A stretch of 64,000 nt of DNA from an uncultured Erythrobacter sp. (GTDB lineage: Bacteria; Pseudomonadota; Alphaproteobacteria; Sphingomonadales; Sphingomonadaceae): positions 203,501 to 267,500 of the forward strand of contig NZ_OY284436.1 of the NCBI RefSeq assembly GCF_958304185.1. Direction: 5' to 3'. The notes below the pieces were generated by a model, which did not search any database, had not been told where the DNA came from, and worked only from the letters and a program-made list of their open reading frames with translations. A program made the position numbers and the translations under genes. Every line of letters starts with the position of its first letter. The first letter of the stretch is position 1. Positions 1 through 8,161 of this stretch are shown piece by piece.

Positions 1-723
1 GGCGTCCTGTTCCTGCGGCGGCAAGCGCGTGGCGCGCGGGGCGAGCACCAGCCGCACGGCGCCGGTCAGATCAGCCTTCTCAGCAGCGCCGCGCCCGTCC
101 AGTGCGGCAAGCCCACGCGCGCCCTCTCCCGCAAATATCAGTGCTCGCACGCTCTCCACCCCGAGCGCGTCAGCCGTCGCGGCGAGCGCGCGCAGGGCGT
201 CGTCGTCCAAGGGAGCCACCTGCGCCAAAGTGCCAATCGCCGGAGCCAGCGCCACCCCCTGCCAGCGCCGCGAGGTCGACAGGTCGCAGGCGAAGGCGAG
301 GCGTTCGGTCAGGCTGGCTGGCGGCGCTTCCTCGGGCTCGGTCGCATCGTCGAGCAGCACCAGCGCGGCCTGCCCTTCGTCCAAAGCTTGCGCCAACCGC
401 CCGGCAATGCTGCCATCCATCCGCTCGGCCATTCCGGCGAGCAAGGCGCCGCCGCGCGCTTCTTCAATCAACCCGGTCTGGCGGATCGGGCGACCGGCGG
501 AGAGGCTGGCTGCGAGATCGATCCCGCCCAGCAGCCGCTCATCATCAATATGGCCCGGGATCCGCCTGAGCGTCACACTAGCGCCCAAGGCCGCCAGCAG
601 CGCCTCGCGCGCGGGGCTGTTGCCGCGCAGGACCATGCCCTTGAACACCTGCGGAGCCAGAGCAAACAGCCGCGCCGCCAGAACCGCATCATCCAGCGGG
701 TCAGCGGTGTCGTTGAGGGTCAT
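1..723 (-). CDS. bchD: Magnesium chelatase subunit D (partial, C-terminus beyond window)
   Basis: BchD is the AAA+/integrin-I subunit of the ATP-dependent chelatase that inserts Mg2+ into protoporphyrin IX, the first committed step of bacteriochlorophyll synthesis in the cytoplasm. The reading frame starts with ATG at 723, overlapping the bchI stop by four bases (ATGA), and stays open for 241 codons to the left edge, so the C-terminal part is missing. The visible part begins [20 protein letters not shown] and contains IPGHIDDERLLGGIDLAASL, a typical BchD/ChlD AAA-domain segment related to BchI but without a recognisable Walker A, as known for D subunits. Family members are about 550-600 aa. 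Position directly after bchI and translational coupling support the call. Confidence 0.9.
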   Translation of the reverse strand, partial: MTLNDTADPLDDAVLAARLFALAPQVFKGMVLRGNSPAREALLAALGASVTLRRIPGHIDDERLLGGIDLAASLSAGRPIRQTGLIEEARGGALLAGMAERMDGSIAGRLAQALDEGQAALVLLDDATEPEEAPPASLTERLAFACDLSTSRRWQGVALAPAIGTLAQVAPLDDDALRALAATADALGVESVRALIFAGEGARGLAALDGRGAAEKADLTGAVRLVLAPRATRLPPQEQDA

Positions 724-1721
724 CCGAACAGCTCGGCAATCGCCCGGGTGATGCGCACGGTGGAGCCGGTTTCGTCCAGCACATCGCGCCGCAGCCGGTG
801 GCGCAGCGCCAGCGGGGCAATGGCGATCATATGCTTGCGGGTGACGCTCTTGGCGCCCTCCAGCGCCGCCAGCGCACGGGCGGCGCGCATCAGGGTGAGC
901 TCGCCGCGCAGGCCATCCGCGCCGACGGCGAGGCACAGATTGGCGGCATCGCGCAGCACATCATCGCCCGCTTCCAGCTTGGGAAGCCGCGCCTTGCCCT
1001 TGGCGACGCGCTTCAAAATCTTCTCATCCTCGCCCGCCCAGCGCGCGGCGAAGTTCTCGGGATCACGCTCGTTTTCAGCAACGAGGCGCATGATGGCGAT
1101 GCGCACCTCGATATCCTTGGGGCTGCGCACTTCCACAGAAAGTCCAAAGCGGTCGAGCAATTGCGGGCGCAACTCGCCCTCTTCCGGGTTGCCGCTGCCG
1201 ATCAGCACGAACTTGGCCGGGTGGCGGACCGACAGGCCTTCGCGCTCGACCACGTTCTCGCCCGAAGCGGCCACGTCTAGCAGCAGGTCGACCAAGTGAT
1301 CTTCGAGCAGATTGATCTCGTCGATATACAGGAATCCGCGATGCGCCTTGGCCAGCAGGCCGGGTTCAAACGCCTTCTCGCCCGACCGCAGCGCCCGTTC
1401 CAAGTCGAGCGAGCCGATCACCCGGTCCTCGGTCGCGCCCAATGGCATATCGACGAAGGGAACCGCGCGCTTCACCATCTTGCCCGTGCCGCAGACGCCC
1501 GGATAACGCGCCTGATCCTCTTTCGAGGCACCATAGGGGCAACCCTCTGCGGCCATGATCGGCGGCAGCAGGCTGGCGAGCGCGCGCGCAGCGGTGCTCT
1601 TGCCAGTGCCGCGATCGCCGAACACCATCACCCCGCCAATGCTGGGGTCGACGGCGGCGATCAGAAGCGCCAGTTTCATCTCGTCCTGACCGACGATTGC
1701 GGAGAAGGGGAAGCGTGCCAT
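720..1721 (-). CDS. bchI: Magnesium chelatase ATPase subunit I
   Basis: This is the AAA+ ATPase ring subunit that drives Mg2+ insertion into protoporphyrin IX together with BchD and BchH. The 333-aa protein starts [19 protein letters not shown], has Walker [10 protein letters not shown] at about residues 35-43, the I-subunit segment GVCGTGKMV, Walker B-like [10 protein letters not shown] and sensor segment [21 protein letters not shown] chose the ATG at 1721 over an upstream in-frame start at 1772 because family members begin close to the FPF(S/T)AIVGQ segment; neither start has a strong ribosome-binding site. It is followed by bchD with a four-base overlap and preceded at 68 bp by the iron permease gene on the same strand. 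It marks the organism as a phototroph or a recent descendant of one. Confidence 0.95.
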   Translation of the reverse strand: MARFPFSAIVGQDEMKLALLIAAVDPSIGGVMVFGDRGTGKSTAARALASLLPPIMAAEGCPYGASKEDQARYPGVCGTGKMVKRAVPFVDMPLGATEDRVIGSLDLERALRSGEKAFEPGLLAKAHRGFLYIDEINLLEDHLVDLLLDVAASGENVVEREGLSVRHPAKFVLIGSGNPEEGELRPQLLDRFGLSVEVRSPKDIEVRIAIMRLVAENERDPENFAARWAGEDEKILKRVAKGKARLPKLEAGDDVLRDAANLCLAVGADGLRGELTLMRAARALAALEGAKSVTRKHMIAIAPLALRHRLRRDVLDETGSTVRITRAIAELFG

Positions 1722-1789
1722 GTGGAGCGTCTTGTGAACGGTTGTCGCGCGTCGGACAAGCCCGACTGACAAGCGGATTGGACAGTTTT

Positions 1790-3490
1790 CTACCGCTTCC
1801 CGAGCCGGTTCAGCACCAGCACCGGCAGCAGTCCCGCTGCGAGCAGGATCAGCGCCGGAATGGCGGCTTCCACCAGCCGTTCGTCACTGGCGAGGCGATA
1901 GGTGCGGGTCGCCAGCGTTTCGAGGTTGAACGGCCGCAGGATCAGGGTGGCGGGCAGTTCGCGCAAGGTGTCGATGAACACCAGCGCCGCCGCTCCCGCC
2001 AGGCTCGGGGCGAGCAGCGGCGCATAGATCCGGGCGAGCACGCGGGACGGGGCAGCGCCAAGGCTCCGCGCGGCAGCATCAAGGCCGGGGGGAATGCGCG
2101 CCAACCCGCCGCTGACGCTGTTGTAGGCGACCGTCATAAACCGCACGGACAGCGCATAGATCAGCAGCGCGCTGGTGCCGGTCAGCAACAAGCCGCCGCT
2201 CCATCCGAAACTGTCGCGGGCGACGCGGGTCAGGCTCTGGTCGAAGGCCCCGAGCGGCGCGAGCAGGCCGACCGCCAGCAAAGCGCCCGGCAGCGCATAG
2301 CCCAGCGTCGCCAGCCGGATCGCGCTCGCCGTGACCCGCGAAGCTGACCGCGCGCGGGCAAAGGCGAGCACGAGCGCGGCGACAAGGCACAGGCTTGCTG
2401 CGGCAAGGCCAAGCCACAGGCTCCCGCGGATATAGGTGGGCAGGTCGCCCGCCGCGGCCTGCGCGATCGGGGTCAGTGCGAGGCTCGCAAGGTATCCGGC
2501 GGGCAGCACGAAGCCGAGCACCACCGGCGCGGCGCAGGCGAGGCAGGCCAGCCCCTTGCCCAGCGGCGTCAGCGCGACCAGCGGTTCCTCGTCCCGCCGC
2601 GCGGCGAGGCCATCGCGGCTGTCGCTGCGTCCGCGCCGGCTCTGCGCTTCCCACGCCACCAGCGCGATGACGAAGACCAGCATGATCGCGGCGAGCTTCA
2701 AGGCCGCAGCCTTGTCGCCCATCGCCAGCCAGCTGCGGAAGATCCCGGTCGAGAAGGTGGGGATCGCGAAATATTCGGCCACGCCGAAATCGGCGAGCAC
2801 CTCCATCAGCACCAGCGCCAGCCCTCCGGCGATGGCCGGGCGGGCGGCGGGCAGCGCCACGCGCCAGAACGCCCGCGCAGGCGCAGCGCCAAGGCTGCGG
2901 GCGGCGCGGAACTGCGTAAGGCTCTGGGTTGCAAAGGCGGTGCGGGCGAGCAGATAGACGTAAGGATAGAGCACAAAGCCCAGCACAAAGGCCCCGCCGC
3001 CCAGCGAGCGGATGTCGGGCAAGGCGTAATCATTTGCCCCCCAGCCCATGCTCGCGCGCAAGGCGCTTTGCAGCGGTCCGGCAAAATCGAGCAGGTCGGC
3101 ATAGATATAGGCAGCCAGATAGGCGGGCAGGGCGAGCGGCAGCACCAGCGCCCAGCTTAACACACGGCGCCCCGGAAAGCGGGTCGCGGCGACCAGCCAT
3201 GCGCAGCCCGTTCCCACCACCGCTGCGATGCCGCCCGCCAGCAGCATCAAGAGCGCGGTGTTGGCGACATAGGTCGGCAGCACGGTCGCAGCGAGATCGG
3301 CAATCGCCTCTCCGCCTCCTGCGAGCGAGGCCCAGGCAATCGCGGCAATCGGCAATCCGGCCAGTGCGGCGATGGCCAGCGCCGCCACGCTCCATCCGCC
3401 ACCGCTTGCGCCATGGCCTGCAATTTGCCTAAGGCGGCTCACCGGGAGTTTCCCCCGAAACCCACGCGCCGTGAGGGCAGGATCAGCCAT
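1790..3490 (-). CDS. fbpB: Iron(III) ABC transporter permease, FbpB type
   Basis: Inner-membrane permease of an FbpABC-type ferric-iron importer. The 566-aa protein is a fused double permease: many hydrophobic segments, with a binding-protein-dependent transport motif in each half (around ARSLGAAPARAFWRVALP in the first half and ARSLGAAPSRVLARIYAP in the second). The length is normal for fused FbpB/AfuB. The start ATG at 3490 has GAGG four bases upstream and is the only sensible start. It lies head to head with the ATPase gene fbpC: the two start codons share one base. It reads towards bchI-bchD and could be co-transcribed with them. Iron is the likely substrate because the neighbouring binding protein has the FbpA tyrosine pair. 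Confidence 0.88.
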   Translation of the reverse strand: MADPALTARGFRGKLPVSRLRQIAGHGASGGGWSVAALAIAALAGLPIAAIAWASLAGGGEAIADLAATVLPTYVANTALLMLLAGGIAAVVGTGCAWLVAATRFPGRRVLSWALVLPLALPAYLAAYIYADLLDFAGPLQSALRASMGWGANDYALPDIRSLGGGAFVLGFVLYPYVYLLARTAFATQSLTQFRAARSLGAAPARAFWRVALPAARPAIAGGLALVLMEVLADFGVAEYFAIPTFSTGIFRSWLAMGDKAAALKLAAIMLVFVIALVAWEAQSRRGRSDSRDGLAARRDEEPLVALTPLGKGLACLACAAPVVLGFVLPAGYLASLALTPIAQAAAGDLPTYIRGSLWLGLAAASLCLVAALVLAFARARSASRVTASAIRLATLGYALPGALLAVGLLAPLGAFDQSLTRVARDSFGWSGGLLLTGTSALLIYALSVRFMTVAYNSVSGGLARIPPGLDAAARSLGAAPSRVLARIYAPLLAPSLAGAAALVFIDTLRELPATLILRPFNLETLATRTYRLASDERLVEAAIPALILLAAGLLPVLVLNRLGKR

Positions 3491-4509
3491 TGAGCCTCGA
3501 ATTTCGTCATATTGCCCATGCTTACGGTGAGGTGCGGGCGCTGGAGGATATCAGCTTTACCGCGCCCGCGGGGGAAATCACGTGCCTGCTTGGCGCGTCG
3601 GGTTGCGGGAAGTCAACACTGCTTGGCCTCGCGGCTGGCCTGCTGCGGGTGCAACAGGGTGAGGTTACGCTGGGGGGCGAGGTGCTGGCCGATGCGCAGC
3701 GCAGCCCGCCGCCCGAAGCGCGGCCCGTGGGGCTGGTGTTTCAGGACGGCGCGCTGTTCCCGCACATGACGCTCGCCGCCAATGTCGCCTTTGGTCTGCC
3801 CAAGGCGCGGCGCGTTGAGGCGGACAGCTGGCTCGCCAAGGTCGGCCTTGCCGGCATGGGCGCGCGCTATCCCCACGAGCTTTCGGGCGGGCAGCAACAG
3901 CGCGCCGCGCTCGCCCGCGCGATGGCGCCCGAGCCGCGGGTGCTGCTGATGGACGAGCCTTTCGCCAGCGTCGACATCGTCCTGCGCCGCAAGCTGCGCC
4001 GCGAATGCCGCATCCTGCTGCGCGAGGCAGGGGCGACGGTGGTGCTGGTGACGCATGATCCGGCCGAAGCGCTCGACATCGCGGACCGGATCGCGGTGAT
4101 GGAGGGCGGGCGGATCATCCAGTTCGGCACCCCGCAAGAGCTTCACCACGCGCCGGCCACGGCCTCCGTCGGGGCGATATTCAGCGGCGCGCAGATTATC
4201 TCGGGCACGCGCGGGGTCGAGGGGCTGGATACGCCGTTCGGGTTGTGGCCGCTCGCAAGTCTGATCGGCGCGTTACCCGATGCGCCTGCCTTCGACCTTT
4301 TGGTGCAGGCTGACCGGCTGATGCCGTTGGCGGATGTGCGTGGTTGCACTGTGCGCGACGTTCATCCGATGGGCGCGCGCAGCCGGGTGCTGCTTCAGGG
4401 AGCGGGCGGGGCGGCGATCACGGTCGAAACCGCGCTGCCGGTCGATCTGGACAAGACCTATAGCGTATTGCCGGACCCGGATAGCGTGCGAGCCTTTGCG
4501 CGCAGTTAG
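3490..4509 (+). CDS. fbpC: Iron(III) ABC transporter ATP-binding protein, FbpC type
   Basis: ATPase of the ferric-iron importer. The 339-aa protein has Walker A GASGCGKST near residues 37-45, signature LSGGQQQR, Walker B VLLMDEPF, an H-loop VTHDPAEA, and a C-terminal regulatory domain of about 120 residues (TOBE type), as in FbpC/PotA-like proteins. The only plausible start is TTG at 3490, with AGGA seven bases upstream; this shares a base with the fbpB start on the other strand. The binding protein fbpA follows after 64 bp that contain a Fur-like palindrome, so fbpA probably also has its own promoter. Confidence 0.9.
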   Translation: MSLEFRHIAHAYGEVRALEDISFTAPAGEITCLLGASGCGKSTLLGLAAGLLRVQQGEVTLGGEVLADAQRSPPPEARPVGLVFQDGALFPHMTLAANVAFGLPKARRVEADSWLAKVGLAGMGARYPHELSGGQQQRAALARAMAPEPRVLLMDEPFASVDIVLRRKLRRECRILLREAGATVVLVTHDPAEALDIADRIAVMEGGRIIQFGTPQELHHAPATASVGAIFSGAQIISGTRGVEGLDTPFGLWPLASLIGALPDAPAFDLLVQADRLMPLADVRGCTVRDVHPMGARSRVLLQGAGGAAITVETALPVDLDKTYSVLPDPDSVRAFARS

Positions 4510-4532
4510 GGCTTGCGCGGCCTCCGATTATA

Positions 4533-4549
4533 TTGCAAGTCATTCGCAA
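4533..4549 (+). promoter_or_regulatory. Candidate Fur-type operator before fbpA
   Basis: The sequence TTGCAAGTCATTCGCAA is an imperfect inverted repeat (left arm TTGCAAGT, right arm complement TTGCGAAT) lying 24 bp before the fbpA ATG, with an AT-rich TATATT just before it that could be the -10 region. It resembles the TTGCGAAT-centred iron-repressor boxes seen before iron genes in related proteobacteria. Fur control is inferred from shape and gene context. Confidence 0.5.
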
Positions 4550-4573
4550 GTAGTCACAGAAAGCCGCTCTCCC

Positions 4574-5617
4574 ATGAAGAACCTCGTCCTTGCTGCTTGC
4601 GCCTTTGTCAGCCTCGGTGCGCTGTCCGGCTGCGCTGATGACGCTGGCGACGCGGCGGTGCCGATCACGGGTGAGGTCAATATCTATTCCTCGCGCCATT
4701 ACGACACTGATCTGGCGCTCTACGAGGATTTCACCCGCGAAACCGGGATCAAGGTCAACCGGATCGAGGCCGATGCCGATGCGCTGATCGAACGGATCGG
4801 GGCCGAGGGCGAATTCAGCCCCGCCGACCTGCTCATCACCGTCGATGCCGGGCGGCTTTGGCGGGCGGAAGCAGCAGGCATTCTCGCCCCGGTCGATTCG
4901 CCGGTGCTGAAGGAGCGCCTCCCCGCCAATCTGCGCCACCCTGACGGACTGTGGTTCGGCCTGTCGACCCGCGCGCGGATCATCATCTACAACAAGGCCG
5001 AAGGCGCGCCGCAGGGCCTTGCCAATTACGCCGATCTTGCCAGTCCGGCGCTGAAGGGCGCGATCTGTATGCGGTCGTCCTCGAACATCTATAACATCTC
5101 GCTCCTCTCCAGCATCATCGCCCACAAGGGCGCGGCCGCAGCCGAGGCGTGGACCAAGGGCGTTGTCGCCAACTTCAAGCAGGCCCCGCAAGGCAATGAC
5201 ACTGCGATGATCGAAGCGGTCGCCGCCGGGCAGTGCCGCGTGTCGGTGGTCAACACCTATTACCTCGCCCGCTATGCCGGAGGCGATGCCGCGGCCCAGG
5301 CGATCTTTGACAAGGTCGGCGTCATCTTCCCCGATCAGGGCGGGGTCGGCACCCACGTCAATGTCAGCGGCGCGGGCCTCGTCAAGACCGCGCCCAACCG
5401 TGACAACGCGGTGAAGTTCCTCGAATACCTGACCTCGGAAAGCGCCCAGCGGTACTTCGCGGACGGCAACAACGAATACCCGGCGAGCATCGGGCTGAAG
5501 GCCAATTCCTCCGTCGAGGCGCTCGGCGCGTTCAAACCCGATACGCTGAGCGTTGCCGATATCGGCAAGGGGCAGGCCGAAGCGGTCAAGATCTTCGACC
5601 GCGCCGGCTGGAACTGA
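4574..5617 (+). CDS. fbpA: Iron(III)-binding lipoprotein of ABC transporter, FbpA type
   Basis: Periplasmic solute-binding protein that would deliver Fe3+ to the FbpBC permease. The 347-aa precursor starts MKNLVLAACAFVSLGALSGC, a signal peptide with lipobox LSGC, so it is probably anchored as a lipoprotein. The mature start (EVNIYSSRHYDTDLALYEDF) and the pair Tyr229-Tyr230 in NTYYLARY match FbpA/FutA-type transferrin-fold proteins, in which adjacent tyrosines bind iron. I chose the ATG at 4574 because it begins a proper signal sequence; the frame is open far upstream but that part overlaps fbpC. A Fur-like box precedes it. Confidence 0.88.
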   Translation: MKNLVLAACAFVSLGALSGCADDAGDAAVPITGEVNIYSSRHYDTDLALYEDFTRETGIKVNRIEADADALIERIGAEGEFSPADLLITVDAGRLWRAEAAGILAPVDSPVLKERLPANLRHPDGLWFGLSTRARIIIYNKAEGAPQGLANYADLASPALKGAICMRSSSNIYNISLLSSIIAHKGAAAAEAWTKGVVANFKQAPQGNDTAMIEAVAAGQCRVSVVNTYYLARYAGGDAAAQAIFDKVGVIFPDQGGVGTHVNVSGAGLVKTAPNRDNAVKFLEYLTSESAQRYFADGNNEYPASIGLKANSSVEALGAFKPDTLSVADIGKGQAEAVKIFDRAGWN

Positions 5618-5774
5618 CGCGGGCCGGGCAAAGGGCGCGCGAATTGCGACCGAGCAAGGCCCGCTTTCACCCCTTAACACTAAACTGTCTTGAAGGGCGG
5701 GCGCTACTCGTCCATTTGCGCCCGCATTCCGGCTGCCCGTGGGGGCGGCGCTGACCTGACATCCGAGGCCCGTT

Positions 5775-6590
5775 TTGAACCAGCCCACCATCGACCGCGA
5801 CCAGTTTACCGAAAGCGCGGCGCTCTCTGTTGAGACCATCACCTACGTCCATCACTGGACCGATGGGTTGTTCTCGCTCAAGATGACCCGCCCGCCGAGC
5901 TTCCGCTTCCGCTCGGGCGAGTTCGTGATGATCGGGCTCCCCGGCGACAACGGCAAACCGCTCCTGCGCGCCTATTCGGTCGCTTCGCCCAGCTATGACG
6001 AGGAATTGGAATTCCTCTCGATCAAGGTGCAGGACGGCCCGCTCACCTCGCGGCTCCAGCACATCAAGGTCGGCGATCCGATCTACCTCGGCAAGAAGCC
6101 GACTGGCACGCTGGTGACCGACGCGCTGTTGCCGGGCAAGCGATTGTTCATGCTCTCGACCGGCACCGGCCTTGCGCCGTTCATGAGCCTGGTGCGCGAT
6201 CCCGATGTCTACGCGATGTTCGAAGAAGTGATTGTCGTCCACTCGGTGCGCAATGTGAACGAGCTGGCGTATCGCGAGCTGCTGGAATCGAAGCTCGAAG
6301 GCGACCCGCTGCTCGAAGACGAAGACCGCGCGAAGATGATCTACGTCCCCACCGTGACCCGCGAAAGCTTCCGCACACAAGGCCGCATCCAGCAGCTGAT
6401 CGACGACGGCCGCCTGTTCGAACAGAGCAAAGGCCCGCAGCGCTTCGTGCCCGAAGAAGACCGCGTGATGCTGTGCGGCTCGATGGCGATGATCAAGGAC
6501 CACGCAGCGGACTTGGAACGCCGAGGGTTTGAAGAGGGCGCGAACAACAAGCCGGGCCAGTTCGTGATCGAACGCGCGTTTGTGGGTTAG
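5775..6590 (+). CDS. fpr: Ferredoxin--NADP(+) reductase
   Basis: Flavoenzyme moving electrons between NADPH and ferredoxin or flavodoxin. The 271-aa protein has the FAD motif RAYSVASP (about residues 66-73), the NADP motif STGTGLAPF (about 131-139) and the C-terminal end FVIERAFVG, typical of the bacterial subclass (Azotobacter/Rhodobacter type). Its length matches the family. The start is TTG at 5775, 8 bases after GAGG; no ATG or GTG lies in frame before the conserved N-terminal part. The 157 bp upstream hold no recognised operator, and a large inverted repeat lies directly downstream. Confidence 0.93.
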   Translation: MNQPTIDRDQFTESAALSVETITYVHHWTDGLFSLKMTRPPSFRFRSGEFVMIGLPGDNGKPLLRAYSVASPSYDEELEFLSIKVQDGPLTSRLQHIKVGDPIYLGKKPTGTLVTDALLPGKRLFMLSTGTGLAPFMSLVRDPDVYAMFEEVIVVHSVRNVNELAYRELLESKLEGDPLLEDEDRAKMIYVPTVTRESFRTQGRIQQLIDDGRLFEQSKGPQRFVPEEDRVMLCGSMAMIKDHAADLERRGFEEGANNKPGQFVIERAFVG

Positions 6591-6595
6591 TCTTT

Positions 6596-6680
6596 CCCCG
6601 CCCCGGGCTTGATCCGGGGCCCCGCTTTCTTTGACATCTCGCAAGAGGAAGCGGGATCCCGGGTCAAGCCCGGGACGGGG
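6596..6680. repeat. Large extragenic inverted repeat (GGGCTTGA-type)
   Basis: The left arm 6596-6629 and right arm 6648-6680 are complementary with few mismatches around an 18-base loop. The core is CCCGGGCTTGA/TCAAGCCCGGG. It resembles the extragenic palindromes scattered through alphaproteobacterial genomes and could also act as the terminator of fpr, though no clear T-run follows. Confidence 0.75.
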
Positions 6681-6706
6681 GAGGTATCAAACCTCACCCC
6701 CATCCA

Positions 6707-6798
6707 CCTCCCGTCACCCCAGCGCAATCTGGGGCCTAGAGCCTCACAGCGCAGCGCTCACCGCCCTAGGTCCCAGATTGCGCTGGGTTGACGGGAGG
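6707..6798. repeat. Large extragenic inverted repeat (CAGCGCAATCTGGG-type)
   Basis: Two 33-base arms, 6707-6739 and 6766-6798, match with only two mismatches across a 26-base loop. The core is CCCAGCGCAATCTGGG, different in sequence from the neighbouring repeat at 6596. The two elements sit side by side in the 295-bp gap between fpr and the acyl-CoA dehydrogenase gene, a typical hotspot for REP-like sequences. Confidence 0.8.
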
Positions 6799-6815
6799 GC
6801 TCCCCACTTTCGCGC

Positions 6816-6844
6816 TTGACCCTCACCCCTTGGCGCTGTTCAAT
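6816..6844 (+). promoter_or_regulatory. Candidate sigma-70-type promoter for acyl-CoA dehydrogenase
   Basis: TTGACC (6816-6821) and TTCAAT (6839-6844) are separated by exactly 17 bases and lie 41 bp before the start codon at 6886. The -35 is a five-of-six match and the -10 a four-of-six match to the consensus. This is a by-eye prediction. Confidence 0.4.
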
Positions 6845-6885
6845 CGTGGCAAATCAAAACCCATTGCCCGGAGAGACACCCCGCC

Positions 6886-8028
6886 ATGCTCGCAACCTCA
6901 TACCGCACCGCCTACAATGAAGACCACGAGGCCTTCCGCGACACTGTGCGCAAGGTCTTCGCCGAGCATCTGACCCCGCACATGGAGGAGCACGAAGCCA
7001 ACGGCATCGTGCCCCGCGACGTCTGGAAAAAGATGGGTGACGCCGGGATGCTGTGCATGACGGTGAAGGAAGAGAACGGCGGCCTCGGCCTTGATTTCGG
7101 GTTCAACTGCGTGCTGACCGAGGAGCTGTCCTACCTCGGATCATCCGCCGGCTTCACGCTTCAGAACGACATCACCGCCAATTATTTCGAGCGCCTCGGC
7201 AACCCCGAACAGCGCGCCAAATATCTGCCCGGCATGGTCAGCGGCGACATCATCACCGCGATCGCTATGACCGAACCCGGCGCAGGCTCCGATCTTCAGG
7301 GCATCCGCACGACGGCGAAGAAGGACGGCAACCACCTCGTCATCAACGGGTCGAAAACCTACATCACCAACGGCCAGAATGCCGATTGCGTGATCGTGGT
7401 TGCCAAGACCGATCCCGAGCTGGGGTCGAAGGGCATCAGCCTCGTGCTGGTTGACGCCGACACCCCCGGCTTCGAGCGCGGGCGCAATCTCGACAAGATC
7501 GGCCAGCACGCTGCCGATACCTCGGAACTGTTCTTCAACGATTGCCGCGTGCCGATGACCAACATCCTCGGCGCGGAAGGCATGGGGTTTGTGCACCTGA
7601 TGGAGGAACTGCCGCAGGAACGCCTCGGCATCGCGGTCGGCGCGCAGGCTGCGGCGCAGCGGGCGTTTGACGAGGCGGTGACCTTCACCAAGGACCGCAA
7701 GGCGTTTGGGAAGACCGTGTTCGAATTCCAGAACACCAAGTTCACCCTCGCTGATCTCAAGGCCAAGCTGCAAGTCGGCTGGGCGCACCTCGACTGGGCG
7801 ATCAAGAAGCACCTCGCAGGCGAACTCACCACCGCCGAGGCCTCCGCGGCCAAGCTGTGGCACACCGATCTGCAATGGGAGTTGTGCGACGCGTCGCTGC
7901 AACTCCACGGCGGTGCAGGCTACATGAACGAATACGCCATCGCCCGCCTGTGGCGCGACGCGCGCGTGACCCGGATCTTTGGCGGGACGAACGAGATCAT
8001 GAAGGAAGTGATCTCGCGGAGTATTTGA
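6886..8028 (+). CDS. Acyl-CoA dehydrogenase
   Basis: FAD-dependent dehydrogenase of the first beta-oxidation step or of branched-chain amino acid breakdown. The 380-aa length is standard. It carries the family signatures AMTEPGAGSDLQGIRTTA (about residues 126-143) and, near the C-terminus, QLHGGAGYMNEYAIARLWRDARVTRIFGGTNEIMKEVI, with the usual RxFGGTNEI ending. The ATG at 6886 is preceded by GGAGAGACACCCCGCC. The substrate chain length cannot be read from the sequence. It stands alone with its own candidate promoter; the next gene is separated by a GC-rich palindromic element. Confidence 0.9.
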   Translation: MLATSYRTAYNEDHEAFRDTVRKVFAEHLTPHMEEHEANGIVPRDVWKKMGDAGMLCMTVKEENGGLGLDFGFNCVLTEELSYLGSSAGFTLQNDITANYFERLGNPEQRAKYLPGMVSGDIITAIAMTEPGAGSDLQGIRTTAKKDGNHLVINGSKTYITNGQNADCVIVVAKTDPELGSKGISLVLVDADTPGFERGRNLDKIGQHAADTSELFFNDCRVPMTNILGAEGMGFVHLMEELPQERLGIAVGAQAAAQRAFDEAVTFTKDRKAFGKTVFEFQNTKFTLADLKAKLQVGWAHLDWAIKKHLAGELTTAEASAAKLWHTDLQWELCDASLQLHGGAGYMNEYAIARLWRDARVTRIFGGTNEIMKEVISRSI

Positions 8029-8039
8029 GGCCGATAGCT

Positions 8040-8128
8040 CCCCTCCCCTTGGGGAGGGGTTGGGGGTGGGGGTACCGCCCCCTCGTAAGGCAGGCCCCCC
8101 ATCCCCGGCCCTTCCCCCAGGGGAAGGG
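8040..8128. repeat. GC-rich palindromic extragenic element
   Basis: The stretch has two hairpins: CCCCTCCCC/GGGGAGGGG with a two-base loop (8040-8059) and CCCTTCCCC/GGGGAAGGG (8109-8128). The middle has complementary G- and C-runs (GGGGGTGGGGG and CCCCCCATCCCC), so the whole may fold as one cruciform. It is probably another extragenic repeat family and might also terminate the acyl-CoA dehydrogenase transcript. Confidence 0.6.
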
Positions 8129-8161
8129 AAAAGTAAGCACGATCAGTCGGAGCTACAGAAA

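Noticed and set aside
1722..1789. PpsR/CrtJ-type TGT-N12-ACA site before bchI
   Set aside because: The only TGT...ACA pair there (1743-1758) is spaced by 10, not 12 bases, and no second copy follows.
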